From positions 1 to 26,009 of IMG/VR virus record IMGVR_UViG_3300037502_000050: 26,009 bases of DNA, one strand, 5' to 3'. This document shows positions 1 to 6,105 of the stretch, piece by piece; position 1 is the stretch's first letter; every line of letters begins with the position of its first letter. This stretch comes from a virus. Both the position numbers and the translations under genes were made by a program. Under the pieces are notes generated by a model. That model did not search any database. It saw nothing but the letters and a program-made list of their open reading frames with translations, and had not been told where the DNA came from.

Positions 1-111
1 ATCGTCAAGCTCCACGAATCTATGGTAACGTTTAGATAAATGCCAAGCCAGAGATGTTGTGATCTCATTGACCTCATCCCATATAGGATGACTTCGGTCT
101 AGTTCATCCAC
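1..111 (-). CDS. 5' part of a gene cut by the window edge; possibly sigma-factor-like
   Basis: An open frame starts at a GTG (109-111) and runs 37 codons to the left edge without a stop. It overlaps the end of the endonuclease VII gene by 8 bases, the dense packing seen throughout this block. The visible protein begins VDELDRSHPIWDEV and continues with a helix ending KRYHRFVELDD. An aromatic/basic helix followed by a (V/L)(E/D)xDD stretch resembles region 2 of small sigma-70-like factors found in phages of actinobacteria, where the next residues would be of the LxQE type, but these lie outside the window. That assignment is inference from a short piece. The reading frame itself is fairly convincing from its amino-acid composition and position. 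Another small DNA-binding protein is equally possible. Confidence 0.5.
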   Translation of the reverse strand, partial: MDELDRSHPIWDEVNEITTSLAWHLSKRYHRFVELDD

Positions 112-391
112 GTTTTTTAACCAAGTAAGCATGTGCTGCCATCAACATATCTGGATCATCATTGAGTAAACCTAAGACTCTATTGTGAACCGAACACAAG
201 AGACCCCGAACTTCTCCAGTTGTATGGTCGTGATCAATATCAAGAGCACGATTCGCATAAGACTTTCCACAGATATAACATCCGCCGTTTTGTTCTTCAA
301 GCATACGATTATAATCATCAACACTTATTCCGTAGGAACGGATCCTTGAGATCCGTTGTTCCTCGTAAGTTTTATTCCGATTTCTTGGCAT
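104..391 (-). CDS. Endonuclease VII-like HNH/Holliday junction nuclease
   Basis: A 95-aa protein of the T4 gp49 (recombination endonuclease VII) family, which cleaves branched DNA such as Holliday junctions and replication forks before packaging. From the ATG at 391, an N-terminal basic helix is followed by the typical YGISVDDYNRML segment. Then come a CxxC pair (C38, C41), the catalytic region IDHDH (D53-H56) and a second metal-binding group C66-x2-H69-N70 (LLCSVHN). The second pair is CxxH rather than CxxC, a variant I believe is seen in phage members. A GTG at 409 would add six residues; neither start has a strong ribosome site, and I prefer the ATG. The gene overlaps the end of the upstream DUF1599 gene by 20 bases and belongs to the same leftward block. 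Family assignment is secure; the substrate is inferred. Confidence 0.87.
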   Translation of the reverse strand: MPRNRNKTYEEQRISRIRSYGISVDDYNRMLEEQNGGCYICGKSYANRALDIDHDHTTGEVRGLLCSVHNRVLGLLNDDPDMLMAAHAYLVKKRG

Positions 392-722
392 GCTTAGCCC
401 ATACTCCACGCTGCACCATCAGTGCAATGATTGCGTAGTTTGCAATATCAACAAATGAATCTTCTAAAGATTCATTATTAGGTTTAACATTCTTGTATAT
501 CAGATTCTTTAATCGCTCTAACTTGTCTGACATACGAACCATTAACCCATTGGTTGCACCGCCAGGTGCATTCCAGATATTGAATGGACCATAATCTATT
601 TGTTTCTTTACAAGTATTGCCAGCAACTCATCATATATTTTTTGAGCATCCTCTTCGAACTCAAGGATTAGCTGGTCAGATTTTTCAGTCGCCAACGGAG
701 CACCTTTCTTAGTTGATTGCAT
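372..722 (-). CDS. DUF1599 / Nmad1 (nucleotide modification associated domain 1) protein
   Basis: A 116-aa protein matching from memory the DUF1599 family, also called nucleotide modification associated domain 1. Diagnostic stretches are KKQIDYGPFNIWNAPGGA, then GLMVRMSDKLERLKNL, then NNESLEDSFVDIANYAIIAL. The fold is thought to be an all-helical, MazG-like nucleotide-binding bundle; the conserved E/D residues of SLEDSFVDIANY probably hold metal. In phages it is found near nucleotide and DNA metabolism genes, as here between the TOPRIM primase and endonuclease VII. The exact reaction is not established. The ATG at 722 has no visible ribosome site, whereas a TTG at 695 has GAAAGG seven bases upstream, so the true protein may be nine residues shorter. 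It overlaps the primase end by 14 bases. Confidence 0.83.
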   Translation of the reverse strand: MQSTKKGAPLATEKSDQLILEFEEDAQKIYDELLAILVKKQIDYGPFNIWNAPGGATNGLMVRMSDKLERLKNLIYKNVKPNNESLEDSFVDIANYAIIALMVQRGVWAKHAKKSE

Positions 723-1353
723 TGACTAAGTCAGTCAATGCTTGTGCTCCTTGGGTACAAATTATACTATTGACATCACTGTCAGGTGGTAACGACACAC
801 GGACAGCTTGAGGTATTGCATCTTGTAATCTTCTGGCTAGTTCTTGCCCAGGATTTGAGCCATCTTCTTTAGCATCGTTGTCAGTACAGATTACTACTGT
901 ACCTATCCCATCAAAGCAACGAGCAAAGTGAGGCTTCCAAGCGTTAACTCCTGCAACAGCGACAGCAGGATGACCAATAAGTGTTGCACTGATTGCATCT
1001 ATTTCTCCTTCTACTATTAGTACTTTGTTAATGGCATTAAGTATTGCATCAACATTATATAGGTGGTGCTTCTGACCAGTAGGTATCATGTACTTAGGAT
1101 CGCCACCATCTATACGGCGGAACTTGAATCCAACTACACCAGCCTCAGTTATATAAGGAATAGATAGATGGTTCTTGATCCTATCCTCATGCCCAGGTGC
1201 TACCTCTGCTACATATCCAAGCATGAACCGACTAGCACCATCAAGAATCCCACGTTCTTTTAGATAAGACTCTGCTGGTGAACCAGCAAGGCTCTCGTGG
1301 TATTGCTTGGCTGCCCTAGTCCAGAGTTCAATTAGCTTTGGATTAGTTCTCAT
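709..1353 (-). CDS. TOPRIM-domain DNA primase (catalytic part of a split DnaG-like primase)
   Basis: A 214-aa protein carrying the TOPRIM catalytic domain of DnaG-type primases, which make RNA primers for replication. The N-terminal region (1-105) has the phage pattern AESYLKERGI, SIPYITEAGVVGFKFRR and KYMIPTGQKHHLYN. The TOPRIM core follows: glutamate E115 in VLIVEGEIDA, then D158 and D160 in CTDND, and a later acidic PPDSDVNS (D191, D193). It lacks the CHC2 zinc-binding domain that DnaG normally has at its N terminus. That domain is encoded separately at 2082-2411, with the Ntn hydrolase and a small ORF in between, so the primase is split over two polypeptides. The start ATG has an AGGAG just upstream, inside the end of the preceding gene. 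The helicase partner is at 3930-4763. Confidence 0.9.
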   Translation of the reverse strand: MRTNPKLIELWTRAAKQYHESLAGSPAESYLKERGILDGASRFMLGYVAEVAPGHEDRIKNHLSIPYITEAGVVGFKFRRIDGGDPKYMIPTGQKHHLYNVDAILNAINKVLIVEGEIDAISATLIGHPAVAVAGVNAWKPHFARCFDGIGTVVICTDNDAKEDGSNPGQELARRLQDAIPQAVRVSLPPDSDVNSIICTQGAQALTDLVNAIN

Positions 1354-1549
1354 CCCACTCCTGCTTCGCCCACATAGTAAAGTTTATATAACAAAATAAT
1401 AAATCAATACGCATTACTCTTGCATCTACATACTCAATCAAATCAAGAGAATCTAAGTCCTCATACACTGAAGTCATAGTGTGATAGTTAATGCCAAGAC
1501 CCCAACAATAAATTCTATTGAACCCTATATGAACACCTAGTCTGCCCAC
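1343..1549 (-). CDS. Small protein of unknown function
   Basis: A 68-aa reading frame between the Ntn hydrolase and the TOPRIM primase. It starts at GTG 1549 in a TAGTG overlap with the hydrolase stop, with AGGAG nine bases upstream, and ends by overlapping the primase start by 11 bases. Good ribosome site and tight overlaps on both sides support real translation. The protein is rich in aromatic and hydrophobic residues (IGFNRIYCW, LLFCYINFTMW) with an acidic middle (SVYEDLDSLDLIEYVD). I recognise no domain. The FCYINFTMW stretch is too short and too close to charged residues to call a membrane segment confidently. It may be a partner of either neighbour, but nothing in the sequence shows this. 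Confidence 0.6.
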   Translation of the reverse strand: MGRLGVHIGFNRIYCWGLGINYHTMTSVYEDLDSLDLIEYVDARVMRIDLLFCYINFTMWAKQEWDEN

Positions 1550-2082
1550 TATTTCTTCTCCTGTCTATGCATTAAGAATGGAGGTGCAGTATACACATCA
1601 TTCTTCGCTGCTATCTGCAACGCCTTACGCCAAGTTGCGCCTTGTTGTACCGCACCTATTGCATAAGAAGATCCTGACCCTATCCCATACACCCCATCAT
1701 CACGCAAGAATACTGAGAAGGTATCATCTATTTCATAGATGACTCCATTAACTGCAATCAAAAATAAAAACTCATAGTCTTCTGACTTATCATCTGCTAC
1801 CCAGCCAGCATCCTTCAAGCATTCACGCATACTTGGTATTACATCTGTAATCATAAAATGATATGGATCTTTAATTGATACTGGTAAAGCTGGTGGTTTC
1901 CATACATGCTGGATCGTATCGCAAGGCATGGTTGTACCAGCACCAGCAATTAAATACTTACCACGTTTAGTAATCTTTGTAACTATAGGATGAGAGTATG
2001 GTCTACCTTTTTCTGTGGTAGTTCTAGAGTCTGCTGCAATAATGCAGTGATCATTCTTTTGTATACCAATTATCGTGGTCAT
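1549..2082 (-). CDS. Proteasome beta / HslV-like Ntn hydrolase (putative threonine peptidase)
   Basis: A 177-aa protein resembling proteasome beta subunits and HslV. It starts at the ATG at 2082, which forms TAATG with the previous stop; a longer in-frame start at 2109 would bury the nucleophile. With this start, removal of Met exposes Thr1 (TTIIGIQ), the usual nucleophile of the family. The aspartate of IIAADSRT falls exactly at position 17 as in proteasomes. A lysine in VTKI lies at position 35, near the canonical Lys33. Further on, GIGSGSSYAIGA matches the conserved GxGSxxAxGA loop holding the catalytic serine. No propeptide is present, as in HslV. No unfoldase partner is visible here, so it may use the host ATPase, form its own ring or act on specific proteins. 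The family is well supported; the role in infection is unknown. Confidence 0.85.
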   Translation of the reverse strand: MTTIIGIQKNDHCIIAADSRTTTEKGRPYSHPIVTKITKRGKYLIAGAGTTMPCDTIQHVWKPPALPVSIKDPYHFMITDVIPSMRECLKDAGWVADDKSEDYEFLFLIAVNGVIYEIDDTFSVFLRDDGVYGIGSGSSYAIGAVQQGATWRKALQIAAKNDVYTAPPFLMHRQEKK

Positions 2083-2411
2083 TACTTCCGCAATCTTGGC
2101 GGTGTCCACCGTCCATTGGTTCGTCGTCTGCCACGCACTGGCGTGGCAAACTCTTTACTCTTCTCTGTTCCTATATTTTTTTCTGCCCACTTGCGAGCTT
2201 CTGAGTATGTTAGCTTTTCACGAGCCATGATTATGTGTATACCAGAACCACTACTGTTGCAGGCATAACATACCCAGACGCCCTTCTCTGAATTAACTGA
2301 AGCAGACTTACGAGAATCATCATGCACTGGACAGAGAATAGACTTCTCCCCTTGTGGCAAGGTTAAACCATAATGATTAAAGACTGCTTCAAGAAATTCA
2401 GGTTGATTCAC
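2082..2411 (-). CDS. CHC2 zinc-finger protein (zinc-binding part of a split primase)
   Basis: A 109-aa protein corresponding to the zinc-binding domain of DnaG-type primases, which recognises template DNA. The metal ligands are C27-x2-H30 (ILCPVHDDSRKSASVN) and C48-x2-C51 (VWVCYACNSSGSG), followed by the typical IHIIMAREKLTYSEARKWAE helix. The C-terminal tail is Arg/Pro-rich (RGRRRTNGRWTPPRLRK) and could contact nucleic acid or protein. The start is a GTG at 2411 directly abutting the stop of the transglycosylase gene; the stop overlaps the hydrolase ATG as TAATG. In DnaG this domain and TOPRIM are on one chain; here the TOPRIM gene is at 709-1353. Separate zinc-finger and TOPRIM genes are known in some phages, but the intervening peptidase is unusual. 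Confidence 0.88.
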   Translation of the reverse strand: MNQPEFLEAVFNHYGLTLPQGEKSILCPVHDDSRKSASVNSEKGVWVCYACNSSGSGIHIIMAREKLTYSEARKWAEKNIGTEKSKEFATPVRGRRRTNGRWTPPRLRK

Positions 2412-2789
2412 TTAATACCAATTCCTTTCCTGATGGAACTCGTACGCCTTGCACCAAGTTCCGTACCGATGAAGCACATACTCGTGTGCTTCTGATGTTT
2501 GTTTGAGTAGTGACCACCCTGGCTTTGCCCAGAGTAACTGCCATACTCCACGAGCACCACTCGATTTGTTGTACGAGTCGATGTTGTAACGGCTCTCTTT
2601 GTACGCAATCTTCTTCGCACAAGCAGCCTCTCGTTTGTCCGTTGTTACCGTGCTTATCGCTAGCTCCAACGCTTCCTCTTTGTCCAATGTCGAGAGCACT
2701 TGCTCTATTGTTGGATGAGGAGAGTCGGCTAACGCTGGTGTTGATATCACTATCAACATACTCAATACGGTCATTACTATCAACCGCAT
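2412..2789 (-). CDS. Secreted lytic transglycosylase-like protein with signal peptide
   Basis: A 125-aa protein with a clear signal peptide: MR, a hydrophobic run (LIVMTVLSMLIVIST) and a likely cleavage after ALA near residue 21. The mature part has the goose-lysozyme/SLT-like pattern with a probable catalytic glutamate E65 in KKIAYKESRYN, the SSGARGVWQLL loop (76-86), and a C terminus YGTWCKAYEFHQERNWY typical of small actinobacterial and phage transglycosylases. It would cleave peptidoglycan outside the membrane. The ATG at 2789 has CGAGGT just upstream. It is the only exported enzyme in the replication block, far from the endolysin/holin cluster at 8718-9525, so it may act early or be an alternative lysis factor. 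Longer frames in other registers here have no family features and are shadows. Confidence 0.8.
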   Translation of the reverse strand: MRLIVMTVLSMLIVISTPALADSPHPTIEQVLSTLDKEEALELAISTVTTDKREAACAKKIAYKESRYNIDSYNKSSGARGVWQLLWAKPGWSLLKQTSEAHEYVLHRYGTWCKAYEFHQERNWY

Positions 2790-2827
2790 AGTTACCTCGT
2801 TTCATTTGATAACTAACTGTCACCTTG

Positions 2828-3181
2828 TTATCTATGTCCATTGTAACCTGCCTGTTTAAGCAGATCGACCCAGAGTTGCGCTGGCATTACTGCATACGAC
2901 TCTGAGACATTTGTAGTGCCACGCTTTTTTATTAGCACCACTCCAGTCTCGGCATCTGCATGAGTCATTTCATTGTCTAACTCTTTCAGATACCCAGAGA
3001 GATCTATCTTCTTTTCATTCTTACATTCTACTACAACACCATCTATCCCATCAATATCCCCAACATCATCATGGCGACCAGCACCATACGCCCGCTCAGC
3101 ACAAGGGAAACCATTAGCGACTAACCACTTGGCTACATCACGCTCATACTGTGAGCCTTTGCGTTTACTTGGTGTTGACAT
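2828..3181 (-). CDS. PD-(D/E)XK nuclease, Holliday junction resolvase-like
   Basis: A 117-aa protein with the small resolvase-type PD-(D/E)XK layout: an N-terminal basic helix with the first acidic residue (KRKGSQYERDVAKWL, E13), then GDIDGI (D42) and VVECKN with the E52-x-K54 pair. Size and order of motifs fit archaeal-Hjc-like and phage resolvases or VRR-NUC-type nucleases, which cut branched or single-strand-containing DNA. The ATG at 3181 is preferred over a GTG at 3187 because most relatives start close to the KRKGS motif. It overlaps the WhiB gene end by 17 bases and is followed by a short 38-base gap. With endonuclease VII also present, the block carries at least two candidate junction nucleases. 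The substrate is inferred. Confidence 0.75.
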   Translation of the reverse strand: MSTPSKRKGSQYERDVAKWLVANGFPCAERAYGAGRHDDVGDIDGIDGVVVECKNEKKIDLSGYLKELDNEMTHADAETGVVLIKKRGTTNVSESYAVMPAQLWVDLLKQAGYNGHR

Positions 3182-3440
3182 AATCACTTACCAATATTTG
3201 TTGGACAATCATGTTACGTTTCTTTCTGATTCGCATTCTTTCTCTTGGTGAAGTACCACCCCAAATACCAAACGATTCATGAGCAAGACCCCAATCTAAA
3301 CAAGCTTGCATTACTGGACACTCTTTACAAAGTGCTTTAGCTTTCCGTTCTTCACTACTAGATGCAGTGCTGTGTTCTTGGAAAAAAAATTCTAAACCGA
3401 TACCTCTGCATGTTGCACTAGTGAAGTCTGGATATTTCAT
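3165..3440 (-). CDS. WhiB-family (Wbl) iron-sulphur transcriptional regulator
   Basis: A 91-aa protein with all hallmarks of the WhiB family, which is restricted to Actinobacteria and their phages. The four cysteines that bind a [4Fe-4S] cluster are C11, C38, C41 and C47 (CKECPVMQAC). They are followed by the G[I/V]WGG turn (GIWGGTSPRER, 58-68) and a basic tail (RMRIRKKRN) expected to contact DNA. Wbl proteins usually act by binding region 4 of the primary sigma factor; phage members are known to alter host division and superinfection, as WhiB of mycobacteriophage TM4 does. The gene starts inside the end of the upstream nuclease-like gene (23-base overlap), with GAGG about ten bases before the ATG. 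It could switch host or late phage transcription. Confidence 0.95.
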   Translation of the reverse strand: MKYPDFTSATCRGIGLEFFFQEHSTASSSEERKAKALCKECPVMQACLDWGLAHESFGIWGGTSPRERMRIRKKRNMIVQQILVSDYVNTK

Positions 3441-3939
3441 CGACGAGTACCTCTATTGGTTGTAGTTGATTAGCGTCCATTACTAACCGAGTGCCGTAAC
3501 CATAGTCATGCAAGTAATGATTAGCAAGAAAATTTTCTCGTGTTGTCCAACCAATTACATCAAATAAACTATCCACATGTGGAAGTTGTTTATCCCCAGA
3601 AAATTTTACAAGTACGGCTACATCTGAAATAAATAATTCTGGTGCATTAAATATTAATTGCGGTAGTGTCGACGTCTTAACCTGTATAGATCTTCCCAGT
3701 AACGTCTGGAGGTCGTGTCCGTTATCACCGCCAGGCGCAATCGAGTCATCCGTCGGTAACCCAAGGACCCTAGAACACGCCACCTCACCCAACCTACCCA
3801 TAAGATTAACGGAATACGAGGAATTATTTTTATCAAACTTACGATCCGTAACATCAAACTCCTTCTTGTTCTGTCTTACCCTGTGGATAAACCTAAGTGA
3901 ATCCATGATCTCATCTTCAGTTAATTCTATTACTGCCAT
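3418..3939 (-). CDS. Putative PD-(D/E)XK-fold nuclease-like protein
   Basis: A 173-aa protein of uncertain family. The middle shows a pattern resembling restriction-endonuclease-fold proteins: GRLGEVACSRVLGL (E52), then GGDNGHDLQTL (D76), then GRSIQVKTS, where Q86-x-K88 could stand for the usual (D/E)xK. The C-terminal half (FISDVAVLVKFSG, FDVIGWTTRENF, YGYGTRLVMDANQL) looks like the beta-rich continuation seen in such domains. It lies between the helicase and WhiB genes in the replication block and overlaps both neighbours. It may be a recombination or host-DNA-degrading enzyme, but the active-site Gln makes activity uncertain. Overall a nuclease-fold protein is the best guess. Confidence 0.55.
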   Translation of the reverse strand: MAVIELTEDEIMDSLRFIHRVRQNKKEFDVTDRKFDKNNSSYSVNLMGRLGEVACSRVLGLPTDDSIAPGGDNGHDLQTLLGRSIQVKTSTLPQLIFNAPELFISDVAVLVKFSGDKQLPHVDSLFDVIGWTTRENFLANHYLHDYGYGTRLVMDANQLQPIEVLVDEISRLH

Positions 3940-4763
3940 TGTCGCATAGTCCTTGCTCTAGCCAACTCAGCAGGTGAGTTATATAAACTCATATGACTTG
4001 GTTCAACAGATAAAGTTACATAGTTCTCTGCAGTTGGATCAGCCTTACCATGGCGATTCTTTACAACTGCTACTCGATACACATTACCAATAGCATCTAA
4101 CGCTACACTCAATACCAATTCAGGTAAGGCTGACACCTTACCCATTAAAGCTTTACGTGGTGCTGGGTAGTTAGGCTTAGACATCTTTTCATTTTCAGAT
4201 ACATGGTGCAGAACTATGAATGCTGATTCATATTCTCTAGCCATGTAGTGAAATGCAGACATTGCATCACGCAATGCTGTCCACTCATTGTCGCTGACTG
4301 CAGCGACGTTCATTAAGTTATCAATATAAATTGCTGATGGTGGAGCACCGTGCAATTCAATCCAAGCTTCGATCTCTTCTTCAATGTCTTGCAAAGAAGG
4401 AGACGGATCAAAACTAAAACGAATATGTGCAGCACCATCAGCCAGTGCATCCTCTAGGAGGACGGATGCCTCCGAGTCCATCATTCTTTCCACATCAGTT
4501 ACTGATCTATCCATAAGGATCGCACCTGCACGAAGGGCAATCGTTCGAGAATCAGAGTCTGCTGAAAAGTATAACGCTGGAGTCTTGGATGTAATTGCGT
4601 ACCATAAAGCAAGCATGGTCTTACCACCACCTGGTTGTGCTGCTACCAAGTGTAGTTGTGCCTGACGGAATACAACTTGGTTACCAGTGAGTTGAGGAAG
4701 AATCTCAGGAAGGGCATGCCCTGCTGGAGATTCGACTCCTACTACCTGCAATAAGGTACGCAT
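3930..4763 (-). CDS. DnaB/RecA-like replicative helicase ATPase
   Basis: A 277-aa RecA-fold ATPase similar to the C-terminal motor of DnaB helicases and RepA/GP4-type phage helicases. Walker A is AQPGGGKT (42-49), Walker B is AIYIDNL (144-150), preceded by a stretch with LYFSADSDS. A later FIVLHHVSENEK (182-193) matches the DnaB H4 region that couples ATP hydrolysis to DNA. The N-terminal primase-interacting domain of full DnaB is lacking; the first 35 residues form only a short lead-in. It probably unwinds the fork together with the two primase pieces at 2082-2411 and 709-1353. Start ATG 4763 is three bases after the upstream stop (TAATCCATG). A recombination ATPase of the RadA type is the main alternative. 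Confidence 0.85.
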   Translation of the reverse strand: MRTLLQVVGVESPAGHALPEILPQLTGNQVVFRQAQLHLVAAQPGGGKTMLALWYAITSKTPALYFSADSDSRTIALRAGAILMDRSVTDVERMMDSEASVLLEDALADGAAHIRFSFDPSPSLQDIEEEIEAWIELHGAPPSAIYIDNLMNVAAVSDNEWTALRDAMSAFHYMAREYESAFIVLHHVSENEKMSKPNYPAPRKALMGKVSALPELVLSVALDAIGNVYRVAVVKNRHGKADPTAENYVTLSVEPSHMSLYNSPAELARARTMRQWQ

Positions 4764-4766
4764 GGA

Positions 4767-5216
4767 TTACTTAGTCCAGATTGTTTCGGCTTCGACTGCG
4801 CCTACTGTAAATGGCTTTGGTCCTTTAGCAGGATCAAACCAACCTACGTATGCTTTGCCAGCCTTGCTAGTACCCTTCTTCTTGGCGTACTTGCCACGAC
4901 CATCTGGTAGATCAGGAGCATCTGGATGTCCATATGTCCATTCATTACCATACTTGTCTTTAACTACTTCAATAGAAGTAGGACCAGAACTAACTACGGT
5001 TGGATTTAATCCACCATTAGATAAAGCTTGTACTGCCTTATCCATTGATGTCATACCACCACGACCACCAAGTGCGGTCTGTAGTTCTGTTGCTGCTTTG
5101 ATTGCCTCAATAGCAGCCATCATGTTAGTAGCAAACTCTTCAGCACTATCACCTCGGACAGTGAATAGGTCTGTGCTGTTTAGTTTACCTGTATATGAGA
5201 ACTTAGATTCAGTCAT
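4767..5216 (-). CDS. Unknown replication-block protein, possibly single-strand DNA-associated
   Basis: A 149-aa protein between the Cas4-like nuclease half and the helicase. I recognise no domain. The N-terminal part is beta-like (KFSYTGKLNSTDLFTVRG) followed by an Ala-rich helix (FATNMMAAIEAIKAATELQTAL), a Gly-rich linker, and a C-terminal segment with aromatic and basic residues: YGNEWTYGHPDAPDLPDG, then KYAKKKGTSKAGKAYVGWF. The aromatic/Lys pattern and the position between exonuclease and helicase would suit a single-strand DNA-binding or annealing accessory protein, but this is only context. The gene starts one base from the upstream stop, with AAGGA about ten bases upstream, and is clearly expressed with its neighbours. 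Confidence 0.7.
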   Translation of the reverse strand: MTESKFSYTGKLNSTDLFTVRGDSAEEFATNMMAAIEAIKAATELQTALGGRGGMTSMDKAVQALSNGGLNPTVVSSGPTSIEVVKDKYGNEWTYGHPDAPDLPDGRGKYAKKKGTSKAGKAYVGWFDPAKGPKPFTVGAVEAETIWTK

Positions 5217-5894
5217 CTACGTTCGTCCTTTCTTTCCCTTTGTTGTTGGTATTTGCAGTGGGAAATCTTTACTGCCCATCGCTGGGCATTTATCTTGGAA
5301 CGAGCACATCCGACATGAATCACCTACGGATGGTGGAAACCATCCGTTCAATACCGAATGGTTCATTGCACCAAATACATAATCAAAATAATCTATTGTT
5401 AGGTGCGACAGATCTATAAGATCGTCAAGCGTACCTTGTCTAGTCATAAAGAATGCACCCCACTTAGGGCGTACACCTAAAGCTTTTTCAATACCAGATG
5501 CATACAAGCCTGCTTGTATCATGCCAAATGGTGTCCTAGAACCTGTCTTGTAATCAACGATTACCAAGTCTTCCCCCACTTGGTAAATCGCATCTACAAT
5601 AAAGCGAACTGGTGTTCCCCCGAAGTGAACATCAGCAGCCCATTCGATTCCAGGACGACCATCGGGCATCGTAGCAATTTTCCAACCAGATGACTCATAC
5701 CATTTCTGATAAGCCTCAACCTGCTTGAGTCCATCACTTTGCCAGAATGATAGATCTTCTCCGTCTGGACGCAAGGTGGTCTTACGTCCAGCCGTCTTCC
5801 ACTCTATCGAGGGAATACCAGATTTCTCTTCGACTTCCTTGACGGCATCATTAAATACCTCAAGCCACTTCTGTGTCAAATCAATCGAGGTCAT
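5217..5894 (-). CDS. C-terminal half of a split Cas4/RecB-type PD-(D/E)XK nuclease
   Basis: A 225-aa protein carrying the catalytic and cluster-binding C-terminal part of a Cas4/RecB-like exonuclease. Motifs (numbered from the ATG at 5894): FWQSDGLKQVEAYQKW (50-65), VDAIY with D101, VIVDYKTG with D114 and K116, then the Q127-x3-Y131 motif (QAGLY), and a terminal C194-x2-C197-x5-C203 followed by Pro. These are three of the four [4Fe-4S] cysteines of the family. The fourth cysteine and motif I (His/Glu) are missing here and are encoded at 6074-6265. The ATG is chosen over GTG 5900 because AGAGG lies five bases upstream. The likely role is 5'-end resection of DNA in recombination. It overlaps the zinc-ribbon gene by 14 bases. 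Confidence 0.88.
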   Translation of the reverse strand: MTSIDLTQKWLEVFNDAVKEVEEKSGIPSIEWKTAGRKTTLRPDGEDLSFWQSDGLKQVEAYQKWYESSGWKIATMPDGRPGIEWAADVHFGGTPVRFIVDAIYQVGEDLVIVDYKTGSRTPFGMIQAGLYASGIEKALGVRPKWGAFFMTRQGTLDDLIDLSHLTIDYFDYVFGAMNHSVLNGWFPPSVGDSCRMCSFQDKCPAMGSKDFPLQIPTTKGKKGRT

Positions 5895-6105
5895 CGTCAC
5901 CTCTAATGTAATCTGGATTATCCACAGGGGTAGGTGCTGTCATAGGCGAACCGCAGTTCGCACAGAAGGAATCAAGAAACCACATAACCAATTCATAATC
6001 TTGGAATATTGCACGGATGACCTGTATGTTTGAGCCACAGTTGATACACTCATTGCTTGGTATACCACGTTGATCAATTGTCAAGTTGCTTCTTGTAAAG
6101 CTCAT
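5881..6105 (-). CDS. Small zinc-ribbon protein between the two nuclease halves
   Basis: A 74-aa protein with two CxxCG knuckles, C20-x2-C23 (ECINCGSN) and C48-x2-C51 (FCANCGSP), the usual layout of a zinc ribbon with about 24 residues between the knuckles. The tail is acidic (NPDYIRGDDDLD). The ATG at 6105 has GGAG ten bases upstream, lying inside the N-terminal nuclease half (32-base overlap); the end overlaps the C-terminal half by 20 bases. It is out of frame with the upstream half at their overlap. No catalytic motif is seen. The location suggests either a protein that bridges or regulates the two nuclease pieces, or an inserted gene that split a once continuous nuclease gene. Zinc binding is inferred from the cysteines. 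Confidence 0.75.
   Translation of the reverse strand: MSFTRSNLTIDQRGIPSNECINCGSNIQVIRAIFQDYELVMWFLDSFCANCGSPMTAPTPVDNPDYIRGDDDLD

Noticed and set aside
2398-2841. Long alternative minus frame (147 aa) overlapping the transglycosylase gene
   Set aside because: It has low complexity with no domain pattern, whereas the 2412-2789 frame has a signal peptide, catalytic motif and a good ribosome site.
4762-5382. 206-aa plus-strand open frame
   Set aside because: It lies opposite two well-supported minus genes, has no ribosome site or family features, and is best explained as the shadow of those genes.
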